Positions 34,358 to 42,724 of a DNA stretch of 64,000 nt are shown one piece after another. The translations under genes and the position numbers were made by a program. This DNA is from RBG-16-49-21 sp040768125 (GTDB lineage Bacteria; Spirochaetota; UBA4802; UBA5550). The stretch's first letter is position 1, and each line of letters begins with the position of its first letter. The notes under the pieces are model-generated. The model did no database searches and was not told where the DNA came from. It worked only from the letters and a program-made list of their open reading frames with translations. Location of the stretch: NCBI GenBank assembly GCA_040768125.1, contig JAXGNG010000006.1:1-64000 (forward strand). The letters run 5' to 3'.

Positions 34358-35833
34358 TCACCTGTACATGAGAAGGCGCGCGGGCCTGTGCAGGGGGACG
34401 TAGAGGGTCCCGTCGGGCCCCAGGGCAAGGTTGCCGTGGACATAGCCTGCCAGCGGGATGCTGAAGAGCAGGTTCCCGCCGCTGTCAAGTCCCAGGAGAA
34501 GGCCCGCCCCGGTTCCCGAGGGGAAGGGCTCGTTCGCGATGTACACGCGGTCCGAGGCGTCGACCAGCGGAGACGAATAGAACCCGCATGCGACATTTCC
34601 CGAAGCCGGGTATCTCCACTCCAATACGGCATGGTCGCCCTGGTCTTCCAGCGCGTAGACCGCTCCGAAGCGCTGGTTCGCGTCGCTCAGATGGCGGTTC
34701 TGTGTTGCCACGATGATGGTGCCGTCGGAAAGAAGGGCCGGCGTGGCCGCGATGGTGTTTTCGGGAAAATCGTAGTGCCAGCGCTCGACGCCGCCGGCGG
34801 TGAGGGAGTAGAGCCGGGCGCCTCCCGCGTAGGTATAGTCGCTGGCCCCGATATGGATATTCCCCGGGGGTGAGACGACCGGGGACGCCCAGATCGAGTA
34901 GTCAAGAGGAAATTCTCCCTCGGCGGGAAAGACCCATTGCCGCGTCCCGCCGGGGCCGATGGCGAAGACCCGCCCCTTCGTCGGCACGTAGTGGTCCCCC
35001 GAAGACTCGGTGTGCATGAGGCCGATAACGCAGGAGCCGTCGCTCCCCAGGGCCGGGGAGCCCCATCCCACCATGGGCTGTCCCCCGGAGGCGGCGACGT
35101 CATCAAGCTCGGGATCGAACACCCAGCGGCGCGATCCATCAGAGACGTCCAGGGCGTAGAGCTTCGAGTACCAGGGAGTCGCCGTGTCCTTGAAACAATC
35201 GACAGTGGGACACACCGCCTCGACCGCGTCTTTTACCGGTCCGGGGCCGTACACGTCGGCGAAGTGGCTGAGAAAGTAGACCGTGTCCGCCGATCCGAGG
35301 AGCGGCGAGGGGATCATCTGCTCGTTGTCGTCCGCGGGCAGGGCCGGGTTGAATGGATCGTCGGCGGGAGACTCCCAGTCAAGGCTGCCGTCAGCTTCCA
35401 GGCAATACATGTAGCCGTCGTCCTTGCCGAAGACGATGCTCCCGTCGTCCAGGAGCAGGGGCGCGCACTCGATCGCCGTGGCCATGACGCTTCCCCTGTT
35501 CGAATCATAGGGAAATCCCGCCAGGGGAGAACCGCCTGAATCGAGTCCATGCAGCAGGCCCGACGCGCCCGCGGTCGGGTCAAGGAAGGCCGCGCATATA
35601 GTGGTAATTTCAGCGGAGCGTATCGACCCGATGTACACGTGTGAATCATCGTCCACCACCGGGGAGCCGAAGATGCCATGGCAGCAGAGGTCAATTTCTC
35701 CCACTTTAGCCGGTGCGTGGGAGTTACCCAGCAAGAGGCCGATTATCCGGTCAGCTGTATCGCCGTTCTTGCCGCACCCGGGGAGACATGCCAGTGCCGC
35801 CGCGAGGAGCCATGGCAGAAAAGTTCTCATCAT
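34358..35833 (-). CDS. Beta-propeller (PQQ-like repeat) lipoprotein
   Basis: A 491-residue lipoprotein. The signal peptide ends in the lipobox LACLPGC. The rest is a series of PQQ-type blades with repeated patterns such as IVFGKDDGYMYCLEADGSLDW, GSPVVDDDSHVYIGS and LGPDGTLYVPLHRP. It is an extracytoplasmic scaffold without visible enzyme residues. A longer frame to 36064 overlaps the ferredoxin gene and is not used. The protein is cysteine-rich for this class (CFKDT, CPTVDC). Confidence 0.8.
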   Translation of the reverse strand: MMRTFLPWLLAAALACLPGCGKNGDTADRIIGLLLGNSHAPAKVGEIDLCCHGIFGSPVVDDDSHVYIGSIRSAEITTICAAFLDPTAGASGLLHGLDSGGSPLAGFPYDSNRGSVMATAIECAPLLLDDGSIVFGKDDGYMYCLEADGSLDWESPADDPFNPALPADDNEQMIPSPLLGSADTVYFLSHFADVYGPGPVKDAVEAVCPTVDCFKDTATPWYSKLYALDVSDGSRRWVFDPELDDVAASGGQPMVGWGSPALGSDGSCVIGLMHTESSGDHYVPTKGRVFAIGPGGTRQWVFPAEGEFPLDYSIWASPVVSPPGNIHIGASDYTYAGGARLYSLTAGGVERWHYDFPENTIAATPALLSDGTIIVATQNRHLSDANQRFGAVYALEDQGDHAVLEWRYPASGNVACGFYSSPLVDASDRVYIANEPFPSGTGAGLLLGLDSGGNLLFSIPLAGYVHGNLALGPDGTLYVPLHRPARLLMYR

Positions 35834-35967
35834 GCATGCCAGTATGGGGCAGATGACGCTGACTGGCAAGTTTTTTTGTGGCAACGCGGGGCAGGGGTTC
35901 GAAGCCGGTCGTGGAGCCCGCGAACCGGGGGGATGGAACGCGCGGCGAGAAGGGTTGTGGCGGACCG

Positions 35968-36237
35968 CTACCGCCAGGTCACCGTGACGGCCCCGGCGGG
36001 GCACGCCTCGGCGCACTTCATGCACCGGGTGCAGAGATCGGGCCAGAGGGCGGTGACGCGCCATTTTTTCGGGTCAAAGGGGTTCTCCTCGACGGCGCCT
36101 ATGGTCTGGTGCAGGAGGAAGACCGCGGGTTCGCACGCCCTGAGGCAGGCGCAGCATTCACGCGGATCCACGCCCACGCCGTCGCCGCACCGGGCGTAAT
36201 CGATTGTTATCTTCGTTTTTCCTTTTATCGCGTTCAT
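35968..36237 (-). CDS. Ferredoxin-like 4Fe-4S protein
   Basis: An 89-residue protein. The last third has a classical CxxCxxCxxxCP motif (LCTRCMKCAEACPAG). The N-terminal part has CGDGVGVDPRECCACLRAC, which could hold a second cluster. It lies 12 bases after the larger Fe-S protein gene on the same strand, so it is probably the electron carrier of that cluster. Confidence 0.8.
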   Translation of the reverse strand: MNAIKGKTKITIDYARCGDGVGVDPRECCACLRACEPAVFLLHQTIGAVEENPFDPKKWRVTALWPDLCTRCMKCAEACPAGAVTVTWR

Positions 36238-36249
36238 TACAGCAAACCG

Positions 36250-37119
36250 TCAGTAATCATGTTCAAACCCGGGGACCTCGTCGCGCGGCACGAGGTGCAG
36301 GGCGTTCTGCCTGCAGGCGTGCCTGCAGACGCCGCAGCCGTAGCATTTTTCGAGATCGATGGCGACCTTTTTCCTTACGGGATCGAGCGTGATGGCGCCG
36401 AACTGGCAGGCCTTGACGCAGGCGCCGCACCCCGTGCAGTCCCCTTCGTGGTAGTGGACGATGTACTCCGCCTTGTAGATCGACTTGATGCCGTAATCCA
36501 CGCGGGGCCTGAGGCCCGCGCACTCGGGACTCGCGCAGGAGCAGAGGTTATTGATGTAGGGGTAGGGCCCGAACCAGATGGTTCCGATATACCCTTTTCG
36601 GTTGTGCTCCCTGAAGCGCTCCACGGCCTGCTTCCTGGTGAGGAAATATTTGTCCTTCTCCGGGATGAAGCGCGGCAGTTTGTCGACTATCTCGGACATG
36701 ACCCCGAAGTTGATGCAGCAGGCCTCCTTTTCCCCGCGTGACATGTAGCGGCACATGCAGTTCTTCTCGATGATCGGCTCGGCGGCGCAGGTCTCGAGGA
36801 TCGCGATGGCGTCCTCCAGGGGGATCACCTGCCCGATATGCCCCTCCGCCTTGAAGGGGTTCGTCGGGGGGTTGGTGCTGTGGAGCATTTTCTCCGCCGT
36901 GCGCCTGATGATCCGCCCGATGAGGGGGATGCGCAGCTTGTAGCCCAGCCCCACGGCGTTGAAGCCGTGGATCTTTCGCACGGACATCTGCTCGAAATTC
37001 ATGTACTGTTCCATGAGAAAGTCGCGGAGGTTGTACTTTTCCACGATTTCATTGGAGTAGTGCGCGGCGTTCAGGTACCATTTCCCGCCGGCGCCGTGCT
37101 TCATGCAGAGATCACACAT
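36250..37119 (-). CDS. Cysteine-rich protein with two C-terminal 4Fe-4S motifs
   Basis: A 289-residue protein of unknown role. It starts with CDLCMKHG. Its middle has CMCRYMSRGEKEACC and CSCASPEC, and the C-terminus carries a 2[4Fe-4S] ferredoxin domain (DCTGCGACVKACQFGA and KCYGCGVCRHACRQNA). The many cysteines outside the ferredoxin domain suggest extra cluster or zinc sites. The start overlaps the SDR stop by eight bases, and its ribosome site GGAGGAAAGG lies inside the SDR gene. The cluster context suggests electron transfer to or from the flavoprotein at 37939. Confidence 0.78.
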   Translation of the reverse strand: MCDLCMKHGAGGKWYLNAAHYSNEIVEKYNLRDFLMEQYMNFEQMSVRKIHGFNAVGLGYKLRIPLIGRIIRRTAEKMLHSTNPPTNPFKAEGHIGQVIPLEDAIAILETCAAEPIIEKNCMCRYMSRGEKEACCINFGVMSEIVDKLPRFIPEKDKYFLTRKQAVERFREHNRKGYIGTIWFGPYPYINNLCSCASPECAGLRPRVDYGIKSIYKAEYIVHYHEGDCTGCGACVKACQFGAITLDPVRKKVAIDLEKCYGCGVCRHACRQNALHLVPRDEVPGFEHDY

Positions 37120-37942
37120 GCCTTTCCTCCATCTTCCTCCTGGCCGTGGCGGCCATGCGCTTCGCCACGGGGATGCGTATGCCAGGGATGTTGGCCACCC
37201 AGGCGGCCATGCGTTCCATGAAGGTCGAGAACACGAGGGGTCGCGGCCTCAGGGCCAGGGCCACGAGGTCCCGGGCGATGTCCGCGCCGTTCCGCGCGCC
37301 GGAAAAATACCGGGCGAGAAAGCCACCGCCCCTGTTCATCACCAGGTCCATCGGTATGGGGCCGTAGGCGGATTCGGCCACGGCGCCGGTCTCCGTGTAA
37401 CCGGGGAAGTACTCGCTCACGGTGATCCCCGCCTCCGCCCACTCGCCCTGGATGGTCCTCGTCCAGGCGGAGAAGGCCGCCTTGGAACACGCGTAGGTCG
37501 CGTAATAGGGCACGCCGATCATGAACCCCGGGGTGCCGATGTTGATGATATGCCCGCCCCCCTGTTTTTTCATGTGGCCGTAGGCCTGCTGGGACGAGGC
37601 GACGGGCCCGAGAAGGTTCACCGCGAAGGCCCGGGCGAGGTCCCCGCGCGTTACGCGGTCGGAGCTCTCGACGATGCTCAGCACAGCGTTGTTGATAAGG
37701 ACGTCGATCCTTCCGTAATGCTTCACGGTCGTATCCACCATGCGCCGGGCCTGCTTTTCATCGGCCAGGTCCGTTTTGAGGACCAGGGGGTCCCGCATCC
37801 CTCTCGCGATTTCGTCGAGGAGCTCCTTGCGCCGGGCGGCCAGGGCCACCCGGGCGCCCGCCCGGTCGAAGGCGAGGGCCGCCTCCTTCCCGATGCCCGT
37901 GGAGGCACCGGTGATCAGCACGACCTTTCCTTCCAGTTTCAC
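37112..37942 (-). CDS. Short-chain dehydrogenase/reductase
   Basis: A 276-residue NAD(P)-dependent SDR. The cofactor motif is TGASTGIGKEA, the structural motif NNAVLS, and the catalytic pair is in YACSKAAFS, with a helix extension at the C-terminus. I use a GTG start at 37942 because it has a perfect AAGGAGG, and because the GTG overlaps the stop of the flavoprotein gene (GTGA). Longer in-frame readings lie inside that gene. Substrate is probably an alcohol or ketone of the same pathway as its neighbours. Confidence 0.88.
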   Translation of the reverse strand: MKLEGKVVLITGASTGIGKEAALAFDRAGARVALAARRKELLDEIARGMRDPLVLKTDLADEKQARRMVDTTVKHYGRIDVLINNAVLSIVESSDRVTRGDLARAFAVNLLGPVASSQQAYGHMKKQGGGHIINIGTPGFMIGVPYYATYACSKAAFSAWTRTIQGEWAEAGITVSEYFPGYTETGAVAESAYGPIPMDLVMNRGGGFLARYFSGARNGADIARDLVALALRPRPLVFSTFMERMAAWVANIPGIRIPVAKRMAATARRKMEERHV

Positions 37943-39639
37943 GGGCGCCTCCTTCGCGCGCCCCCGGGCGCCTTCTTTTTTTTCAGCGCCCGGACGGAAG
38001 CGTGGGCCCCGGCGTTTCGTCCGGAAAAAACGCAGTCCGCGAGGGAGAACCCGCTCACGTAGGAGCGGGAGCATATGCCGGCGGCGCTCCTTCCTGCGGC
38101 GTAGAGGCCCGGGATGACCGACCCGTCGGCCCTCAAGGCCTGGGAGGTGAGACCCTTCACCTTCAATCCCCCCATGGTGAGGCAGGTGCTCGGGTACAGC
38201 ATGGACTCGATCCGGCAGTCGATGGCGTAGAAGGGCGGCCTCTCGATTCTACGGAGATACTCGGAGGGCTTGGCGAATTCGCGGTCTTCCCCGGCGCCGC
38301 ACTGCCCGTTGTAGGAAGCGACGGTGCGCACCAGCGCGTCCGCGGGGATGCCGCATTGTCGCGCCAGGGCTTCCATGGTACGGGCCTTCTTCCGGTTCAG
38401 GTGAAGGTTCACGAACGTGGTGATCTTGCGGTAGATGATATGGTTCATCTCGCCCTTCAGGATGCTGATGAGGGAGTTGCCGAGCCGCTCCTCCCGCTTC
38501 GTCTGGAGGCGTCCGTCGCCGTGCATCGCGGAATCGATGACCAGGTAGGCGCGGCGCTGGGGCTGCAGCGTCACCGCGCGGCTGATGCTTGCGCCGTAGA
38601 GGCTCTCGTCGCAGAATCGCTGTCCCTCCATGTTCACGAGCACTCCCGAGACAAAGGCCACGGGGGGATAGAGAAACCGCGAGGCGGCGCACACGTCGAC
38701 GGAGCTCGTGACCCCCCCGGCCCTCAACCCGAGGTCAATGCCGCTCCCGTCGTCGCCGGCGGTTCCCAGGGGGAGGCAGCCGCGGTAGGCCGGGGCGTAT
38801 TCGTTGAATTTCCGCCTGTCGTACACGAAACCGCCCGTGGAGAGTATCACGCCTCCCCTTGCCCGGACGCGAATGGTCCTGCCGAATTTCCTTTCCACGT
38901 GGGATAGGAGCCTCCTGCTTCTGCTGCTCACGAAGCCGAGGTTGTATAACAGCAGGTGCAGCGCCCTGACGGGAGGTGAGGTGCTCAATTCCCGGACCTC
39001 GATGCCGGTAACGGCGCCGCCTTCGTCGGTAATGATCCGCTCCGCACGGCACCGGCGGCGCAGGACGACGCCGCGTTCCAGGGCGGCGTCGCGGAGGGTC
39101 GAATAGAGGAATCCCCCCGACATCCCCTTTCCCATGGGAACGTGGCCCCGGGGGACGTGGGGATCCTTGCCGGCGAACTGCCTTTCGTTGCCGGAAAAAT
39201 AGAGGCCGAAGCCCCCGGGGGGCTGGTTGGTCTTTCCCGGGAAATAGGTTTCGGGGATCACGAGCCCCAGTCCTTCGAGCCACTCGATGTTGCCCGCGCT
39301 CTTTTCACAGAATGCCTTCATGGCCGCGGGATCGATCCTTTCAAGGGGAGATGAGGGCGGGTTGCTCCCCATTTCGCGCATCATGTAGCGGTACATCCGT
39401 TCCGGCGTGTCCCTGAACCCGGCGGCCTTCTGGTGCCTTGTCCCGCCGCCGGAGTAGATCACGCCCCCGCTCATCTTCGTGGCGCCGCCGCCCGCGAAGC
39501 GGTCGATGGCGAGGACCCTGGCCCCGCGTTCCGCCGCCTCGATGGCGGCGCAGGCGCCGGCGCCGCCGAAACCGACCACAACCGCGTCGAATTCCTCATC
39601 CCAGGCCGACACTTCCTGCTGCGGCTTTTTCACGTTCAC
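37939..39639 (-). CDS. FAD-dependent oxidoreductase, fumarate-reductase/ketosteroid-dehydrogenase-like
   Basis: A 566-residue flavoprotein. The FAD loop is VVVGFGGAGACAAIEAAERG near the N-terminus, and the C-terminus has LTMGGLKV, GLYAAGRSAAGICS and SGFSLADCVFSGR. This matches the fumarate reductase flavoprotein and 3-ketosteroid-delta1-dehydrogenase superfamily. Steroid specificity is suggested only by its neighbours. The start is most likely the GTG at 39639 behind CAGGAGC; no ATG is well placed. It is translationally coupled to the SDR. Confidence 0.85.
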   Translation of the reverse strand: MNVKKPQQEVSAWDEEFDAVVVGFGGAGACAAIEAAERGARVLAIDRFAGGGATKMSGGVIYSGGGTRHQKAAGFRDTPERMYRYMMREMGSNPPSSPLERIDPAAMKAFCEKSAGNIEWLEGLGLVIPETYFPGKTNQPPGGFGLYFSGNERQFAGKDPHVPRGHVPMGKGMSGGFLYSTLRDAALERGVVLRRRCRAERIITDEGGAVTGIEVRELSTSPPVRALHLLLYNLGFVSSRSRRLLSHVERKFGRTIRVRARGGVILSTGGFVYDRRKFNEYAPAYRGCLPLGTAGDDGSGIDLGLRAGGVTSSVDVCAASRFLYPPVAFVSGVLVNMEGQRFCDESLYGASISRAVTLQPQRRAYLVIDSAMHGDGRLQTKREERLGNSLISILKGEMNHIIYRKITTFVNLHLNRKKARTMEALARQCGIPADALVRTVASYNGQCGAGEDREFAKPSEYLRRIERPPFYAIDCRIESMLYPSTCLTMGGLKVKGLTSQALRADGSVIPGLYAAGRSAAGICSRSYVSGFSLADCVFSGRNAGAHASVRALKKKKAPGGARRRRP

Positions 39640-39746
39640 GATGAATTGCTCCTGTTCGCACGGGGTTTCACGGTCCTGCCGGAGGGCCGCGTGATCAACG
39701 GGGTTTCCGCGTCGAATACGCGGGAAATCCCGGTACCGTTCACGCC

Positions 39747-40790
39747 TCAATTCACGAGGTGCTTCCTGTAGAACTCGACGCATTCCTTCATGCCCGTATC
39801 CCTGCCGATGATCGGCGTGAAGCCGAGGTCGCGCCGCGCCCTGTCCTGGCGGAACGTGAATCTCGCCGTGAGGTTGTGAACCTCCAGCCTCGTCATGAAG
39901 GGGCGCGGTCCCCCGATGTAGTGCAGGCATTCCGCCAGGAAGCCGAGGAAATACATCGGCAGGGCGGGGATGGAGCGCGTCGGGACCCGGTAGCCGAGTC
40001 CCTCGATGAGGGGCCGCAGCCATTCCATGAGGTTCATCGGTTCGTCGTCGATGATGAAATAGGCCTGCCCGCCCACGACCTCCGGCTTCGTCACCAGGGC
40101 CTCGGCGGCGAGGATCTCCGACAGGACAAGGTTGTCCACGTGGGTGTTGTCAATGATGGCGTTGGAGGGGCCGATGGTGGCGACGAGCTTCCCCTTCACC
40201 AGCTGCTGGATGAACTTTGCGAACATGTAGCAGTCGTCGGATGAGCCCCAGACCCCGCCGGGGCGGATGGCCGCGGTTCGCAGGCCGCCTTTCCCGTCAG
40301 CGTCAAGCACGATCCTCTCGGCGGCGCTCTTCGTCTCCCCGTAGAGGTCCAGGTAGCGCTTCGCGTAGGGCTTCGATTCATCGCCGCCGAGGACCGGCCT
40401 GGTGTCGAAGCAGACGCAGTGGGAGCTCGTGTACACCAGGGCCTTCACGCCTGCTTCCCGGCAGGCCCTGACCACGTTTTCCGTGCCCGTGACGTTGATG
40501 CCGTGCACCTCGCGGCGCACGGAGGGACGGGCGATGCCGAGGAAGTTCATCACCGCGGCGCAGTGGAATACCGTTGCGCAGCCCTCGCTCGCGGCGCGAA
40601 CCGCGCTATAATCCCTGATGTCCCCGGTGCAATAGGCAACGCCGGGGAGAGGGTTCTCATCGGGGCGGATGTCAAGGGAGCGCACGGAGCAGCCGCGCTC
40701 GACCAGCGCCCTGGCGAGGGCGCGGCCCAGGAATCCCGATCCCCCCGTCACCAGGCAGGTGGGTCCGAAGAAGGGTGTTTGTCGTGTCAT
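39747..40790 (-). CDS. 3-beta-hydroxysteroid-dehydrogenase-like NAD(P) epimerase-family enzyme
   Basis: A 347-residue extended SDR. The cofactor motif is CLVTGGSGFLGRALA, the ADP-ribose acid is in SLDIRPDE and the catalytic YxxxK is in LYGETKSAAE. The FHCAAVMNFLG and IRPGGVWGSSDDCYM segments are typical of the 3-beta-HSD/isomerase family, which also includes sterol C4-decarboxylases. First gene of the minus-strand redox cluster and 107 bases before the flavoprotein start. Confidence 0.85.
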   Translation of the reverse strand: MTRQTPFFGPTCLVTGGSGFLGRALARALVERGCSVRSLDIRPDENPLPGVAYCTGDIRDYSAVRAASEGCATVFHCAAVMNFLGIARPSVRREVHGINVTGTENVVRACREAGVKALVYTSSHCVCFDTRPVLGGDESKPYAKRYLDLYGETKSAAERIVLDADGKGGLRTAAIRPGGVWGSSDDCYMFAKFIQQLVKGKLVATIGPSNAIIDNTHVDNLVLSEILAAEALVTKPEVVGGQAYFIIDDEPMNLMEWLRPLIEGLGYRVPTRSIPALPMYFLGFLAECLHYIGGPRPFMTRLEVHNLTARFTFRQDRARRDLGFTPIIGRDTGMKECVEFYRKHLVN

Positions 40791-40883
40791 GGCAATGAGC
40801 TGTCTGTTTAATCACTTATTCTGGAAAATGATTTTTTCTGGATCGGTTTTTGTCAAATCGTTTTTTGCCGCCGGTGAAACCGG

Positions 40884-41300
40884 TCAGAATAGCAACCCCC
40901 AGGCGGAGAGGGCAAGGCCGACAATAAAAAGAACGATGTACTCCAGGCCGTCACGGAGCACGCTGATATCATGTTTAAAACGGGACCGCCCCGGGTCCGC
41001 CGGGTCGTAGACGATGGCCACTTCCCTGTTCATGAAATCGTTCTTCCTTCTGCTGGCAAAGCGGGAGCTCGCACAGTAGGTGACGCCGTTCACGATGAAA
41101 TCGGCGTAAAAGCGGTACTGGCCGGAGTTCACGTTTTCAATGTCAGGGTAGGTGGCGGCGTCGGTGATCGTGCCGGTGGTCTCCCTTCCCGTGCGCAGCA
41201 GGTTCATGTCGCGACGCCATTCGTACAGAATGATGGCCAGGTGTATGGCCGATATGACCAGCATGATCAGCCCGATTACTGCGATGAAATCCTTCGGCAT
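40884..41300 (-). CDS. DUF3592-like membrane protein
   Basis: A 138-residue protein with a helix at each end (about 5-25 and 115-136) and a strand-rich middle (TTGTITDAATYP, YRFYADFIVNGVTYCASS, VAIVYDPADPGRS). This layout is that of DUF3592 proteins of unknown function. Confidence 0.72.
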   Translation of the reverse strand: MPKDFIAVIGLIMLVISAIHLAIILYEWRRDMNLLRTGRETTGTITDAATYPDIENVNSGQYRFYADFIVNGVTYCASSRFASRRKNDFMNREVAIVYDPADPGRSRFKHDISVLRDGLEYIVLFIVGLALSAWGLLF

Positions 41301-41483
41301 GGCGGGGTCTCACAGGTGGTTCATTGAGATAACGAGCATCCAGGGTTTTGCCATGCCGGTAAAGCGTTTTTTCTGCCGGTGAATGCCCTGTGGGGGCCGC
41401 CCCTTTGCCGGTACCTCAATGATGGATCCGGGACGACAGCCGGGAAACAGGAATGGGCGTCCTGTCTGGGCAGAAAAAAAGAG

Positions 41484-41519
41484 GGCCCGGTCCATATGCG
41501 GGCGCATATGGACCGGGCC
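41484..41519 (-). terminator. Strong intrinsic terminator of the lipase-like gene
   Basis: A perfect 17-base inverted repeat (41484-41500 with 41503-41519) and a two-base loop, so the folded loop is larger. On the minus strand the stem is followed by a T-run (bases 41474-41480 are A on the plus strand). It lies just after the stop of the hydrolase gene. Confidence 0.88.
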
Positions 41520-41539
41520 TTTCTATGTTGATGGGTGTC

Positions 41540-42514
41540 CTACTGCCACTGCACGGCGGGATTGAAATCAACGGCACGCTTATACTGTATCATGTGAAGA
41601 ATGGCCGCTTCGTAATAATTCGTATCGAGGTAGTTCCATTCCGCGTCGCCGCCCAGCATCGTTTTCGTGAGTCCCGTAAGGCTCAGTATGTCGAAGAGGG
41701 GCCCCTGGTTTGTGGCCGGCGCCATGTGGTTGGCCCTGTCCCCGATCGCGGTCAGCATCTTCTTGTCGGCCGTTGCCGCATGCATGTAAAAAAGGGCGCC
41801 CTGGTCCAGCGTGCCCCATTCGTCCTCGCTGCCGGTGAGAAACAGGAGGGGCATGGTCACGTACTGGCCAGCGGATACAACGTCGATCAGCTCGACCTCC
41901 GGCATTGATATCCCCGCGGGCATCGTCTGCTGGGCAAGCACCGAGGGATCGAGGACGGAATTGGCGAGGACGATCCCCTTCACCTTGCCGCCAAGGGTCG
42001 AACTCAGGTAGGGGATATTGTAGCCAATGGCCCCTCCGACCGAATGGGCGAAGATGTACAGGTCCTTGCTCGGCGTGCGCGTTACCCACTTGAACAGCGA
42101 ACGCGGGTAGGTCATTTTTTTGTTCAGCGCCCAGCTGATTCCTCCGATGGCGTTCTGCGTCCACTCCACATGGCTGGGGCTGTCGCCCCCCAGGAGGGCC
42201 AGCACTCCCATGCTGGAAAGGATATTGAAGCCCGCCTCCTGGTACTGCGGGAATATGACGTCATATCCCCTGCCGGTGAGATCGATGATTAGGTCGGCAT
42301 AGATCTCGAAATTCACCAGAATCATTCCATGGAGAATGACGACGGTTCCTTTCGGTACGCTGGTCTTGGTCGAAACGAAGACCTGGGTCTTCTCAGGATT
42401 GCTGAAGAACGGGGTGTTCGTTGTAGTGACGTAGTTCAACGCGAGCGCCCTTGATGCCATGAGGGGAAAAGATAAAAAAAGCCCGAGAATCAGAAACAGT
42501 GCTCGTTGTCTCAT
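41540..42514 (-). CDS. Secreted lipase-like alpha/beta hydrolase
   Basis: A 324-residue exported hydrolase. A signal peptide of about 25 residues ends at ALALN. The oxyanion loop is VVILHGMILVN, the serine elbow is FAHSVGGAIG, the acid is in TGSEDEWGTLD and a His lies in RANHMAP. The start ATG has AAGGAGACC. Upstream lies a palindrome that matches those before the transducer and the TetR gene, so it probably belongs to the same lipid-responsive regulon. Substrate is likely an ester or lipid. Confidence 0.85.
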   Translation of the reverse strand: MRQRALFLILGLFLSFPLMASRALALNYVTTTNTPFFSNPEKTQVFVSTKTSVPKGTVVILHGMILVNFEIYADLIIDLTGRGYDVIFPQYQEAGFNILSSMGVLALLGGDSPSHVEWTQNAIGGISWALNKKMTYPRSLFKWVTRTPSKDLYIFAHSVGGAIGYNIPYLSSTLGGKVKGIVLANSVLDPSVLAQQTMPAGISMPEVELIDVVSAGQYVTMPLLFLTGSEDEWGTLDQGALFYMHAATADKKMLTAIGDRANHMAPATNQGPLFDILSLTGLTKTMLGGDAEWNYLDTNYYEAAILHMIQYKRAVDFNPAVQWQ

Positions 42515-42573
42515 TTCGTGGTCTCCTTGCTGAATAATTGTTGTAGAGCATGCGGCATGATCTTTTGCAGATA

Positions 42574-42593
42574 TTGACTGACATGTCAATCAA
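42574..42593. promoter_or_regulatory. FadR-like operator palindrome 1 (lipase-like gene)
   Basis: A 20-base near-perfect palindrome (TTGACTGACATGTCAATCAA), one mismatched pair, 60 bases upstream of the hydrolase ATG. It matches the other two copies at 42684 and 44566. Confidence 0.72.
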
Positions 42594-42615
42594 AAAAACC
42601 GGCCGACCGGTTTTT
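42594..42615. repeat. Inverted repeat between divergent promoters
   Basis: AAAAACCGG and CCGGTTTTT separated by four bases. It lies between the operators of the divergently transcribed hydrolase and transducer. It could be a hairpin or a second protein-binding site; role not known. Confidence 0.4.
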
Positions 42616-42655
42616 AAATAAAAAAACCGACGGGAAAAAAATTAATGTTTTACGA

Positions 42656-42684
42656 TTGACAATATCGGGGAAGCGTTTTATTTT
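42656..42684 (+). promoter_or_regulatory. Sigma-70-like promoter of the transducer gene
   Basis: TTGACA (42656-42661), 17-base spacer and TATTTT (42679-42684). The -10 box abuts the operator at 42684, so a bound repressor would block it. Confidence 0.6.
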
Positions 42685-42703
42685 TGACTGACTAATCAGT
42701 CAA
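42684..42703. promoter_or_regulatory. FadR-like operator palindrome 2 (transducer gene)
   Basis: A perfect palindrome with 8-base arms and a CTAA centre (TTGACTGACTAATCAGTCAA). It overlaps the promoter and ends 21 bases before the transducer ATG. Confidence 0.8.
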
Positions 42704-42724
42704 AAATTGGACGGTCAGGCGGCC

